Assembly: GCF_004912275.1 (NCBI RefSeq)
Contig: NZ_STGY01000077.1
Coordinates: 1 to 55,285 of the forward strand
Source of the DNA: Glycomyces buryatensis
GTDB lineage: Bacteria; Actinomycetota; Actinomycetes; Mycobacteriales; Micromonosporaceae
Length of the DNA: 55,285 nucleotides
Direction of reading: 5' to 3'
Within the stretch, counting starts at the first letter, position 1; each line of letters begins with the position of its first letter. Positions 17,215 through 25,718 of this stretch are shown piece after piece. A program made the translations under genes and the position numbers. The notes beneath the pieces were generated by a model, which had not been told where the DNA came from, searched no databases, and saw only the letters and a program-made list of their open reading frames with translations.

Positions 17215-17919
17215 TCACCGCGTCGGCCCGGGGGCCTCAAGGCCCGCCTCCAGATAGCGTTCGACGGACTTCGCCGCTCCGAGGTGGGCGACGAGAGAGT
17301 CCGCCGCCTCGCGGTCCTTCGCATCGCTCCCGGCCGCCGCCGCGAAGACCGTGTAGTGCTGCGCCGCTTCCGGAAGCGGGCCGACGAGCCGGGCCTGGGG
17401 TACGAACCGCAGCTCGCTCAGCTGCTGCACGGCGAGGTCCGCGCGCCCGTCGAGCACCGCTTCGGCCGTGAAGCCCTTCTCGATGACCGTCGCGCGCGCG
17501 TCGATCTCCTCCCTGATACCCAGCGCCGCAATGAGAGAGGCGAAATACACACCGCTCGCTCCCGTCCGCGAATACGCGACCGAGCGCGCTCCCAGTAGCG
17601 CCGACTTCAATTCATCCACTGTGGAAATATCGGGGAGTTCGCCCGATCCGGGTTCGGCCGCGAGGCCCACGCCGACGCGGGCGATGTCCACCAGCGAGGA
17701 TGCGTCCAGCACCCCATCGTTGGCCAGTCCGTCGAGCTGGGATCGCACCCCGATCATCACGTCCGGACGATCCCCGGCCGCGATCCGTTGCAGCAGCACA
17801 TTGGTCGGGTCGAAGACCGTCTCCACCTCGACTCCGCCGGCGCGAGTGAAGTCGTCGATCACCCCCGCGTCGAGGGCGAGCCGGACGGCGAGCGTGCTGA
17901 AGAGTCGAATGGTCGGCAT
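17215..17919 (-). CDS. ModA-like type 2 periplasmic-binding fold protein without signal peptide
   Basis: 234 residues from the ATG at 17919, which overlaps the upstream stop as TGATG, so translation is coupled. It begins directly with the first beta strand (MPTIRLFSTLAVRLALDAGV) and shows the molybdate-binding-protein layout: FDPTNVLLQRIAAGDRPDVM, then VAYSRTGASGVYFASLIAAL, then DLAVQQLSELRFVPQARLVG. There is no signal peptide or lipobox, so the protein should stay in the cytoplasm, unlike transport binding proteins. It is the last gene of the coupled cassette. It may sense or bind a small acid intermediate; function unproven. Confidence 0.82.
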   Translation of the reverse strand: MPTIRLFSTLAVRLALDAGVIDDFTRAGGVEVETVFDPTNVLLQRIAAGDRPDVMIGVRSQLDGLANDGVLDASSLVDIARVGVGLAAEPGSGELPDISTVDELKSALLGARSVAYSRTGASGVYFASLIAALGIREEIDARATVIEKGFTAEAVLDGRADLAVQQLSELRFVPQARLVGPLPEAAQHYTVFAAAAGSDAKDREAADSLVAHLGAAKSVERYLEAGLEAPGPTR

Positions 17920-18596
17920 CAGTGGGGCCTTTCGGTGAGGAGGGTCTTGAGCATCGCCGCCGCGGCCTGCGGGCCGGAGACCACGGGCAGGCCCAGGCGC
18001 TGTTCCAGGAGGGCGGCGGCGGGGGCGAGCGAGTACTGGGCGAGGACGACCGCGTCGCAGGCGGCTTTGTCTGCGACCACGTCGGCGAGCGCATTCTCCA
18101 GCGCGTCCACGTCGCCGCTGCGGCTTGGTCGCAGCGCGGCGTCGGCGGTGACGACGTCGACCCTCGTTCCTACTCCGGCGTCCGCCAGGGTCGACCGGAG
18201 CCGGGCGGCGGCATCGATCGCCGCCGTCTCGAACGACGCGACCACCAGGACGCTCCCCCACCGCTCCCGGACGACCCGCGCGAAGGCGGCCTGGTCCGGG
18301 GCCAGCACCGGGATGTCGAGTTCGGCAGAGGTCGCGACCGTCCCGTACATGGAGCAGGTGAGGAGCACCGCCGCCGCTCCCCCGTCGCGGGCGAAGCCGA
18401 TGAGGCGCGACATGCGTTCGGCGAGTTCAGGAGTCAGCCCGCCAGCCGCATCCGCGTCCGGAAGCAGGCGATCGTCCAGGATGTTCCACGGCTCTGCCTC
18501 CGGGAAGACGGCCGCGAGACCGTCCACCGCGGGTGCGACCGCCGCGCTCGTGCCGTGGATCAGGGCGAGTCGCGGCCGCCGGTTCTCGGCGGTCAT
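17919..18596 (-). CDS. Aspartate/glutamate racemase-like family protein
   Basis: 225 residues from the ATG at 18596 (ATGA overlap with the isomerase stop). The start RRPRLALIHGTSAAVAPAVD and the block LLTCSMYGTVATSAELDIPV match the Asp/Glu/hydantoin racemase superfamily, with the first catalytic-type cysteine at Cys81. At the place of the second cysteine the sequence reads VVLAQYSLAPAA, with no Cys, so a two-base racemase mechanism is unlikely and another isomerase, decarboxylase or lyase activity is possible. Coupled to the ModA-like gene by TGATG. Confidence 0.82.
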   Translation of the reverse strand: MTAENRRPRLALIHGTSAAVAPAVDGLAAVFPEAEPWNILDDRLLPDADAAGGLTPELAERMSRLIGFARDGGAAAVLLTCSMYGTVATSAELDIPVLAPDQAAFARVVRERWGSVLVVASFETAAIDAAARLRSTLADAGVGTRVDVVTADAALRPSRSGDVDALENALADVVADKAACDAVVLAQYSLAPAAALLEQRLGLPVVSGPQAAAAMLKTLLTERPH

Positions 18597-19381
18597 CCGA
18601 GGAGTTCCCTTCTCCAGGAGAGTCCTTCGCGGGTCCCTGCTGCGGGCGCGTACTCGCATCCGATCCAGCCGTCGTATCCGCTGGCCTCGATGGCGGCGAA
18701 CACCTGCCGGAAGTTCAGCTCCCCGGTCCCGGGCTCGTGCCGCGAGGGCGGGTCGGCGATCTGCACGTGGAACGCCCCGGGGAGCCCCTGGGAGAGCAGT
18801 CGGAGGATGTCGCCCTCGTCGATCTGGGCGTGGTAGACGTCGAGCAGGACCCCGACGTTCCCCGCGTCGCACGCGGCGGCGACCGCGTGTGCCTGTGCCT
18901 GGTTCTGGAGGATGAAACCCGGTGCGTCGCGTTTGTTCTGCTCCTCCAGCAGCAGGCGGACGCCGGTGGGCGCGGCCTGTTCGGACGCCCAGACGACATT
19001 GGCCACGTAGCGGGCGAACGCCTGGTCGCGGCTCACTCCAGGCGGGACCATCCCGCCGACGAGGTGCACGAAGTCGCCGCCGAGTTCGACGGCGTACTCA
19101 AGGGACTTCAGGAACTCGCTCCGGAACCTCGGGGCCAGGTCTGGAAAGCAGGTGATCCCCTGCTGCTCCGGCGTGCCCCGCTCCCCCATCGGCGTATTGA
19201 TCAGCACCAGGTGAAGGCCATTGTCCTCCAGCCGCTTTCGAAGTTCGGCCCGCGAGTGCGCGTATGGGTCGGGGAATTCGACGGCGTCGAAGCCCGCCGC
19301 GGCGGCGGCCGCGAACCGGTCGAGGAAGTCGTGTTCGGTGAACAGCCATTTCAGGTTGGCGTCGAATCGCAGGCCGCTCAT
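18593..19381 (-). CDS. Hydroxypyruvate isomerase-like TIM-barrel protein
   Basis: 262 residues from the ATG at 19381 (ATGA overlap with the dehydrogenase stop). It opens like Hyi enzymes (GLRFDANLKWLFTEHDFLDR) and carries Glu146 in LLLEEQN, Asp181 in LLDVYHAQ, Gln207 in HVQIADPP and Glu243 in GCEYAP, the metal and catalytic set of the family at the expected spacing. The segment HEPGTGELNFRQVF is also typical. It probably interconverts hydroxypyruvate and tartronate semialdehyde or a related aldose/ketose acid. Coupling to a D-2-hydroxyacid dehydrogenase supports hydroxyacid metabolism. Confidence 0.88.
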   Translation of the reverse strand: MSGLRFDANLKWLFTEHDFLDRFAAAAAAGFDAVEFPDPYAHSRAELRKRLEDNGLHLVLINTPMGERGTPEQQGITCFPDLAPRFRSEFLKSLEYAVELGGDFVHLVGGMVPPGVSRDQAFARYVANVVWASEQAAPTGVRLLLEEQNKRDAPGFILQNQAQAHAVAAACDAGNVGVLLDVYHAQIDEGDILRLLSQGLPGAFHVQIADPPSRHEPGTGELNFRQVFAAIEASGYDGWIGCEYAPAAGTREGLSWRRELLG

Positions 19382-20373
19382 GACTCCACTCCTGTTGCGG
19401 CAGTGCGGTACGCGGGGTTGACGAGATTGTCCGGCTCGGCATTGCCGCCGAGGTGGTCGATCACCTGCCGGGCCGCCATGAGGCTCGATCTGGCCCGAGC
19501 TTGATGTGTCGCGGCGCCGATGTGCGCGGTGATGAGCACTCGGTCGAGCCCGCGCAGCGGGCTGTCCGCGGCGAGCGGTTCCTCTTCCAGGACATCGAGT
19601 GCGGCGCCCGAAAGGCGCCCTTCCCTGATCGCCACCGCCAGCGCGGACTCGTCCACGATCCCGCCGCGCGCCGTGTTGACCAGGAACGCCCCGGGCTTCA
19701 TCGCCGCGATCCTCGGCGTGTCGATGAGGTTGCGGGTGGTCTCGTCCAGGGCCATGTGGAGCGTCAGGAAGTCGGATGCGGCCAGCACCTGGTCGAGGGT
19801 GGCCTCCTCGATGCCGTGCCGCGCGGCGAAGGACGAGTCGAAGTGCGGGTCGAACGCCATGACGGTCATCCCCATCGCCCGCGCGATCACCGCGACGGCC
19901 TTCCCGATGGATCCCAGTCCCGCAATGCCGAGGACGGACCCGCCGAGCTCGGTCCCGCTCGGCTGGTCCCAGGCTCCGGCGCGGATCGCCGCGATGTTCT
20001 GGGGCAGGAGGCGCGCGCCATTGACGAGCTGGCCGATCACGAGTTCCGCGACGGAGCTTCGGTTGACGCCGGGGGTGAAGGTGACGGCGACGCCCTGGCG
20101 GGTCGCGGCCTCGACGTCGATATTGTCGTAGCCGACCCCGCACCGCCCGATCACGGTCAGGCGGTGCGCCGCGTCGATCACGTCGGCGTCGAAGGAGTCG
20201 GTGCCGGCGACGATGGCGTCCACCTCGCCGACGACGTCGACGAGCCGTTCACCCCTCGCCTTCCGGTCGGCCGCCCTGCGGAACACCGTCTCGCAGCCGG
20301 CGTCCGCCAGCAGCCGGTCGACCTCACCGCCCGGTTCGAGATAGGCGGTGGTGATGAGCACTCGCGCGGTCAT
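19378..20373 (-). CDS. D-isomer-specific 2-hydroxyacid dehydrogenase
   Basis: 331 residues with the NAD-binding motif GIAGLGSIGKAVA, the Arg-containing NTARGGIVDE, the Glu motif LEEEPL and the catalytic His in ITAHIGAAT, in the family order. Length is that of glyoxylate/hydroxypyruvate reductase and phosphoglycerate dehydrogenase without a C-terminal ACT domain. It should oxidise or reduce a D-2-hydroxyacid in the cytoplasm, for instance D-glycerate/hydroxypyruvate, which would connect to the neighbouring isomerase. ATGA overlaps at both ends (with the aldehyde dehydrogenase stop upstream and the isomerase start downstream). Confidence 0.92.
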   Translation of the reverse strand: MTARVLITTAYLEPGGEVDRLLADAGCETVFRRAADRKARGERLVDVVGEVDAIVAGTDSFDADVIDAAHRLTVIGRCGVGYDNIDVEAATRQGVAVTFTPGVNRSSVAELVIGQLVNGARLLPQNIAAIRAGAWDQPSGTELGGSVLGIAGLGSIGKAVAVIARAMGMTVMAFDPHFDSSFAARHGIEEATLDQVLAASDFLTLHMALDETTRNLIDTPRIAAMKPGAFLVNTARGGIVDESALAVAIREGRLSGAALDVLEEEPLAADSPLRGLDRVLITAHIGAATHQARARSSLMAARQVIDHLGGNAEPDNLVNPAYRTAATGVES

Positions 20374-21833
20374 TGTCCCTCCTGCTTCTGTTGTGCCACT
20401 TGCGTGTAGACGGCGACCGTGTACTCATTGAGGCCTTCGGTGCCGCCTTCGCGCCCGTATCCGGAGGACTTGACGCCGCCGAACGGGGCCTCTGCCACGG
20501 CCAGCGCCGTGGTGTTGACGCCGATCATGCCGACGTCGAGGCGCGAAGCCACGTCGCGGGCGGCGTCCTCGGGCCCGAAGACGTAGGCGGCGAGTCCCTG
20601 TTCCACGGCGTTGGCCCGGTTCACGGCCTCGTCGATGGACCGGTACGGCAGCACGGGCGCGATCGGGCCGAACGGCTCCTCCGTGAGGATCCGCGCGTCG
20701 TCGGAAACGTCGGTGACGACGGTCGGCTCGAAGAACCATCCCGGCAGCGACTCGACCCGGCCGCCGCCGGTGAGCACGCGCGCACCGCCCTTTCGGAGAT
20801 CATCCATGAGGGATTCGACGGCTCTGAGCCTGCGTTCGTTCGCCAGTGGGCCGACCTCGACGCCGTCCCGGTCGCCCGGACCGACCGTGAGCGCCGCGGC
20901 CGTCTCGGCGAAGTGCGCCGCGAACTCCTCGGCGTCCCGGTCGGGGACGAAGAACCTGGTGGGCGAGATGCAGACCTGTCCGGCGTTGCGGAACTTCGCG
21001 CCGGCCAGCGCGCGGGCGACGCCGGGTACGTCTGCCCCGGGAAGCACGATCACGGGTGCGTGCCCGCCGAGTTCGAGGCTGAGCGGTTGCAGGTGCTCGG
21101 CGGAGAGCTGCACGAGTTCCCGGCCGACGAGTATCGATCCGGTGAGCGTGATCTTCCGGATGACCGGCGAGCCGATGACCTCCCGGGCGATCTTGGGTGC
21201 GTCGCCGGTGACGAGGGCGATCACCTCTGGCGGCAGTCCGGCGTCGATGAGCGCGTTGACGAGCGCGACTGCCGCGCCGGGGGCCTCCTCCGCCGGTTTC
21301 ACCAGGATGCTGCATCCGGCGGCGATGGCAGGGGCGATCTTCCGGGCCGGGAGCGAGGCGGGGAAGTTCCACGCCGAGAATGCGGCCACGGGGCCGATCG
21401 GGCGGCGCTGGACCGTGAACTCGCGTCGGCCGTCGGTCCAGGTCCGGCCGAGGTCGCGGGTGGCCTCCGTTGCGTACCAGTCGAAGTGGCCGGCGGACTG
21501 CTCGATCTCGGACCTGGCCTCCCCGAGCGGTTTCCCCTGTTCGGCGGTGATCGTCCTCGCGGTTTCCTCGGCGCGCGATCGCAGGATCGCGGCCGCCGTG
21601 GTGAGGACGCGGGCCCGCTCCCCGGGTTCGGACCGGCGCCACAGCGTGAAGCCGCGCTCGATGGAGGCCAGGGCCGCGTCGAGGTCGTGCTCGTCGGCCT
21701 GTGCCACCGATCCGATGACCCCGCCGGTGGCGGGCTCGCGGAGTTTGAGGGTCCGGCCGCCGGTGCCGGCGCGCCACTGACCCCCGATGAAAAGAAGCGA
21801 GTCGCGTTCTCTTGCAGCTGACTTCACGCTCAT
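20370..21833 (-). CDS. NAD(P)-dependent aldehyde dehydrogenase, succinate-semialdehyde type
   Basis: 487 residues from the ATG at 21833 (ATGA overlap with the glycosidase stop). Catalytic residues are Glu254 in LELGGHAP and Cys288 in NAGQVCISPTR; AWNFPAS (155-160) and GKPLGEA are typical of the GabD/glycolaldehyde-type subgroup. It should oxidise an aldehyde made from the sugar released by the glycosidase, or a semialdehyde such as succinate or tartronate semialdehyde. The long upstream open frame beyond this start is antisense-phase shadow of the glycosidase. Confidence 0.92.
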   Translation of the reverse strand: MSVKSAARERDSLLFIGGQWRAGTGGRTLKLREPATGGVIGSVAQADEHDLDAALASIERGFTLWRRSEPGERARVLTTAAAILRSRAEETARTITAEQGKPLGEARSEIEQSAGHFDWYATEATRDLGRTWTDGRREFTVQRRPIGPVAAFSAWNFPASLPARKIAPAIAAGCSILVKPAEEAPGAAVALVNALIDAGLPPEVIALVTGDAPKIAREVIGSPVIRKITLTGSILVGRELVQLSAEHLQPLSLELGGHAPVIVLPGADVPGVARALAGAKFRNAGQVCISPTRFFVPDRDAEEFAAHFAETAAALTVGPGDRDGVEVGPLANERRLRAVESLMDDLRKGGARVLTGGGRVESLPGWFFEPTVVTDVSDDARILTEEPFGPIAPVLPYRSIDEAVNRANAVEQGLAAYVFGPEDAARDVASRLDVGMIGVNTTALAVAEAPFGGVKSSGYGREGGTEGLNEYTVAVYTQVAQQKQEGQ

Positions 21834-23557
21834 CGAGGCTCCAGCACCACGAGGGAGACCGACGGCAGCGGGAGGCGGGTCTCGTACCGGAGGCTTCCCT
21901 CGGACGCTGCGACGATCCGCTGCTCGCCCACCGTCTCCAGGCCCTGCCGGGCGAAGATGCGCCCCAGCGTCTTCTCGTCCGGCTCCTGGGGTGATCCGAG
22001 CTCCTTCCACACCGTGTGGGAGTTCGAATGATCGGCGTCGATCCGGTATTCGGTCACGGCGTAGGAGGAGGCCGCGAGCCCGGCGAAGCCGAGCACCGTC
22101 TCGGTGGATTCGACGTCCTGGCTGTACTGGTCGTCGCTGTGCCGCCAGATCAGGGCCGCGACGGTCCCGTCCTCCGCGATCGACGCGAGGGCGTCGACCT
22201 CTTCGGGCATTCCGTGTTCCCGTCCGGACAGGTCGTCGATCGGCCACGCCGCGTCGGAGATGGCGCCGATGCGGCGCTCGCCGAGTTTCGCGAAGAGCCG
22301 GTAGGCGTTCATGAGCGGTTTCTCGATGCCGCCCTGGGTGATCCAGGAACGCGTGCCCTCGAAGTAGCGTTCGCCCTCGAAGTAGAACGACCAGGTCGTC
22401 GCCTGCTCGATATTGTCCCGGTGGTTCGCGCTGAGGTCGAGGAGCTTCTTCATGAGCTTGGCCTGGAACACCGGGTAGTACTCGTTGTTCTGGAACTGGA
22501 AGTTCGCATTGTCGTAGGCGCTGTGGTGGGCGGGGACGCCCGCGTCGCACTCGTCGATGATCGCGGGGAGCTCGGCGTATTCGGGGAACTCCCCCATGAC
22601 CGCGAGCAGCCGGTCCACCTCGAACAGCATCTTTGCCGCGGACGGCGACTCCTGCACGGGCGCGGGCGCCCCGATCGGTCCATAGGTTCGCCACGGCGTG
22701 AACGCCGATCCCTTGGTGTGGAACGAGACGTAGTCGAGCGGGGCGCCGGTGCGCGAGCAGTGGTCGAGGAACCCGCGGAGGAAGTCGACGCCGGCGTCGC
22801 CGCCGGTGACGGACGGGCCGCCGATGCGGGCCTCGGGCAGCACGCCGCGGATCGCGGCGGCGGTGACGGTGTAGAGGTCGTAGTACTGCTGCGGCGTGCC
22901 CCTCCAGTAGAAGATGTCGGGCTCGTTCCACAGCTCCCACACCCACTTCGAGACCTCCTCGGCCCCATAGCGTTCGAGCGCGTGCTCGGCGGTCGCGGCG
23001 CACAGGCCGGCCCACTTGCCGTAGTCCTTGGGCGGGAACGACCAGAGGCCGTTCTCGTAGGCGCTGTAGACCGTGGGGCTCGGGATCGTGGTGAACACTT
23101 CTTTGGCCTTCTCGGGCACCAGGTCCTTCGGGGTGAACCCGAGTTCGACGAGCACATGGTGGCCGGACCCGACGATGGCGTCATAGGTCTGGTCCAGGAG
23201 CGTGAAGTCGTAGTACGGGTTGCCCTCGGCGTCCTCGTGGTAGACGTTCCCGTTGCCCCAGTGGGGCTGTCCCCATCCGCTGCCCGAGCAGAACATGTAG
23301 TGGGGTCGCACGTGGAACGGCCGCGGGGAGAACTCGCCGATCTGCCGGAGCAGTCGCTTCCCGTCCGGGCGGTAGGTGTAGTTGATCTCGTCGTAGCCGA
23401 GGCTCGCCCAGATCGGCGTCAGGTCGCCGAGTGAGGTGGAGGCGTCGATGCGCACGTCAGCGCTCCTGACATGCGGAGCGTCCGGATCGGAGCGGGCCGC
23501 GCTCGGGTGCGCCCCGTTGTGCCCCGCGTGTTCGGTGGATCGCGTGCTGTTGGCCAT
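21830..23557 (-). CDS. GH39-like glycoside hydrolase (beta-xylosidase type), cytoplasmic
   Basis: I take the ATG at 23557, six bases after GAAAGG, giving 575 residues; a TTG two codons earlier is less likely. There is no signal peptide. The TIM barrel has KWVWELWNEPD (acid/base Glu212) and LPAIIDECDAG (candidate nucleophile Glu336), and a C-terminal beta-sandwich from about 430. This is the GH39 layout (beta-xylosidase, alpha-L-iduronidase). Being intracellular, it would cleave an imported oligosaccharide or glycoside. It starts immediately after the permease remnant stop and is the first intact gene of the coupled cassette. Confidence 0.85.
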   Translation of the reverse strand: MANSTRSTEHAGHNGAHPSAARSDPDAPHVRSADVRIDASTSLGDLTPIWASLGYDEINYTYRPDGKRLLRQIGEFSPRPFHVRPHYMFCSGSGWGQPHWGNGNVYHEDAEGNPYYDFTLLDQTYDAIVGSGHHVLVELGFTPKDLVPEKAKEVFTTIPSPTVYSAYENGLWSFPPKDYGKWAGLCAATAEHALERYGAEEVSKWVWELWNEPDIFYWRGTPQQYYDLYTVTAAAIRGVLPEARIGGPSVTGGDAGVDFLRGFLDHCSRTGAPLDYVSFHTKGSAFTPWRTYGPIGAPAPVQESPSAAKMLFEVDRLLAVMGEFPEYAELPAIIDECDAGVPAHHSAYDNANFQFQNNEYYPVFQAKLMKKLLDLSANHRDNIEQATTWSFYFEGERYFEGTRSWITQGGIEKPLMNAYRLFAKLGERRIGAISDAAWPIDDLSGREHGMPEEVDALASIAEDGTVAALIWRHSDDQYSQDVESTETVLGFAGLAASSYAVTEYRIDADHSNSHTVWKELGSPQEPDEKTLGRIFARQGLETVGEQRIVAASEGSLRYETRLPLPSVSLVVLEPR

Positions 23558-23559
23558 GG

Positions 23560-24199
23560 TCAACCTTTCAATCCGGTATTGCTGATGCCCTGGACGATGA
23601 ATCGCTGGGCGAAGAGGAAAACGAGCAGTGGGGGCGTGATGGCGAGGATGGTCGAGGCCATGACCACGCCGTACTCCGAATCGCCGTATGCCGATCGGAA
23701 GGTGATGAGCGCCAGCGGCAGCGTCTGCATCGAGGGGGTGCTAGTGGCGATAAGCGGCCACAGGAAGTCGTTCCACGCGGAGAGGAACACCAGGATGCCG
23801 ATGGTGGCGAGACCGGGCCGGATGAGCGGCAGCACGATGTAACGGTAGTTCTGCCAGGCGTTCGCGCCGTCGATCTTCGCGGCTTCGGTCAGTTCGACGG
23901 GCAGGTTCACGATGAACTGCCGCAGCAGGACGACCCCGAACAGCGACACCACGTGCGGGATGATGAGCGCGCCGTACGTGTTGAGCAGCCCGAGCGCCGC
24001 GAACTGCTGGAACAGCGGAACCAGGATGACCTCGGTGGGGATCAGCATCATGAGGACGATGAGGCTCAGGACGACCGCGCTGCCGCGGAACGGCAGGCGG
24101 GCCAGCGCGTACGCCATCATCGAGCAGACGACGAGCGCCAGCACGGTGGCGACGATCGCCACGACCGAGCTGTTGAAGAACGCCACGAAGACATTGCGG
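23560..24199 (-). pseudogene. C-terminal two-thirds of a sugar ABC permease (MalG-like)
   Basis: From about 24199 the frame reads RRNVFVAFFNSSVVAIV and continues as an undamaged MalG-like permease through the EAA loop (LTEAAKIDGANAWQNYRYIV) to the normal C-terminus. The first 60-80 residues, including membrane segment 1, are absent; the sequence before it belongs to a binding-protein gene in another frame. A GTG at 24186 could still start translation of about 208 residues, but the product would lack its first helix. Its stop overlaps the TTG/ATG start region of the GH39-like gene. Confidence 0.85.
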
Positions 24200-24481
24200 C
24201 GGGTTGCCGGCGATGGTCGAGGTGACGAGCTTGGTGAGGTAGTCGCCGCCGTAGGCCGGCGCCGACATGCGGATCTGCGCTCCGGTCGACTGCCGGTTGT
24301 ACCTGTCGACGATCTGCTGCATTACGACGCCGTCGGGCCCCGTGTAGAAGGTGACGAACTCGAGCACGTTGCCACCGGCCGCGGTGGTGTCGTCGAAGGG
24401 TGAGCTGCAGGCGTTGAGAAGCGATCCCGCGGAGACCGCGGCTCCCGCCCCGAGGAGTCTTCTTCGTGTCATTTGGACCAT
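24200..24481 (-). pseudogene. N-terminal fragment of a sugar-binding lipoprotein
   Basis: The ATG at 24481 follows a near-perfect AAGGAGG. It opens a twin-arginine lipoprotein signal (TRRRLLGAGAAVSAG, LNAC with Cys25) and the first strand of an ABC binding protein (LEFVTFYTGPDGVVMQQIVD...YLTKLVTSTIAGNPP). At about 24200 the similarity stops in the middle of the first domain and the DNA becomes permease sequence in a different frame. The rest of the binding protein and a whole first permease, normally over 2 kb, are missing. Confidence 0.85.
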
Positions 24482-24876
24482 TCGGTGCGCCTCCTTGCGC
24501 GGCCCCGCGACTTCGCGGGGCGTGACCGATAGGGGGATCTTGCGGCACCTCCGTGCCAATTCGGCGACGCTATCCCAGCGATTGACGATTGTCAACAAGA
24601 AACAATCAGCAATATTCTGCTAGGATTGCCGTACACCAACCCATCAGGAGGACACGTGGAGATCCCCCGCTGGCGGTCGCCACGAACATTCGAACGCCTC
24701 GCCATGGCGCGGGCCGCGCAGCGGATGACCGCGGCGGCCGGTCCTTAGGATTGCTCGCCCCCGGCCGGCGCATTCCTCGCCCGAACGATCAGGGCGTGAT
24801 CCGGCTCCGGCGCTGCGGAATACACTGTGCATCCCTGATCGCGACACGATTGCAGACGAGCCGAAGAAGGACGCGC
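24482..24876. other. Divergent regulatory region, catabolic cassette / GntR gene
   Basis: 395 bases with no supported gene. It holds the minus-strand promoter and operator (24567-24607). For the GntR gene, TTGTCA (24589-24594), 18 bases, TATTCT (24613-24618) is a weak plus-strand promoter candidate, and GAAGAAGGA at 24863 is its ribosome binding site. The remaining about 230-base leader shows no conserved motif that I recognise. Confidence 0.5.
24567..24607 (-). promoter_or_regulatory. Cassette promoter with GntR-type operator over -35
   Basis: On the minus strand TTGACA (24590-24595), 17 bases, TAGCGT (24567-24572) is a strong promoter. The site TTGTCAACAA (24589-24598) fits the FadR/FCD-subfamily pattern TNGTN(0-3)ACNA and covers the -35. 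An outer repeat GATTGT/ACAATC (24587-24592 and 24602-24607) extends the dyad. Confidence 0.7.
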
Positions 24877-25626
24877 GTGGCGACATTGAACTTCCCGAGC
24901 GAACCGGCGACGACGCCGGCCATCTCCACGCTCATCGCCGACCGGTTGCGGGAGATGATCACCCGAGGCGTCCTCGCCCCGGGAGAGCGCCTCAAGGAGG
25001 TCGAACTCGCCGAGTCGATGTCGGTGAGCCGCGGACCGGTGCGCGAGGCGATCTCCATTCTCGAACGCGACGGCCTGATCGAGTCGCAGCGCCATCGCGG
25101 AGCGCGCGTCATCACCCTCACGTACGACGACATCGAAGAGGTCTATTCGCTGCGCATCGCCATCGAACGCCTGGCCATGGAGCGGTGTGCCGCCCGCTTC
25201 ACCGACGAGACCCTTACCGCGATGGACGAGGTCATCGACCGGATGAAGGAGCTCGCGGGCACGACCGACGGCGAGGACCACGTCGCACTCGACCTGGAGT
25301 TCCACGACCTCGTCTACGAGGCCGCCGATCACGCTCGGCTGCAACGGACCTGGGCGCTGCTGCGAAGCCAGGTCGCCATGTTCCTCAATGCCCGGACCGA
25401 CCGCGAGGACTTCCGGTCTTCGGCGTGGAAGGAGCACGCCGAGCTCCGCGACGTACTGGCGTCGGGCGACGCCCCCGCCTCCGTCGCCGCGATCGAGAAG
25501 CACATCGGATGGACGCTCCGCCGCATCCGCCAGATGCGCGACGCCGAACCCGGGCAGACTGCGGCGTCAGGACCTCTATCCGGCCCCGGACCGGAAGGCA
25601 AGACGGACTTCAGCCTCCCCCGGTAA
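24877..25626 (+). CDS. GntR-family regulator, FCD (FadR-like) subfamily
   Basis: The GTG at 24877 after GAAGAAGGA gives 249 residues, the usual FCD length. The N-terminal winged helix (about 17-80) includes STLIADRLREMITRGVLAPG and VSRGPVREAISILERDGLIE. The all-helical FCD ligand domain follows, with LEFHDLVYEAADHARL and EHAELRDVLASGD, where His and Asp usually bind a metal that holds a carboxylate ligand. It is divergent from the hydroxyacid cassette and probably represses it through the TTGTCAACAA site until an acid intermediate binds. Confidence 0.9.
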   Translation: MATLNFPSEPATTPAISTLIADRLREMITRGVLAPGERLKEVELAESMSVSRGPVREAISILERDGLIESQRHRGARVITLTYDDIEEVYSLRIAIERLAMERCAARFTDETLTAMDEVIDRMKELAGTTDGEDHVALDLEFHDLVYEAADHARLQRTWALLRSQVAMFLNARTDREDFRSSAWKEHAELRDVLASGDAPASVAAIEKHIGWTLRRIRQMRDAEPGQTAASGPLSGPGPEGKTDFSLPR

Positions 25627-25718
25627 CGGGAAGTCCGCCGATGCCACGGAACGGACCATGGCGAAGGCCGGTGCGCCAGGGTGCTCATTCTGTCAATGTG
25701 CGGGCCCAGGTCACGACA

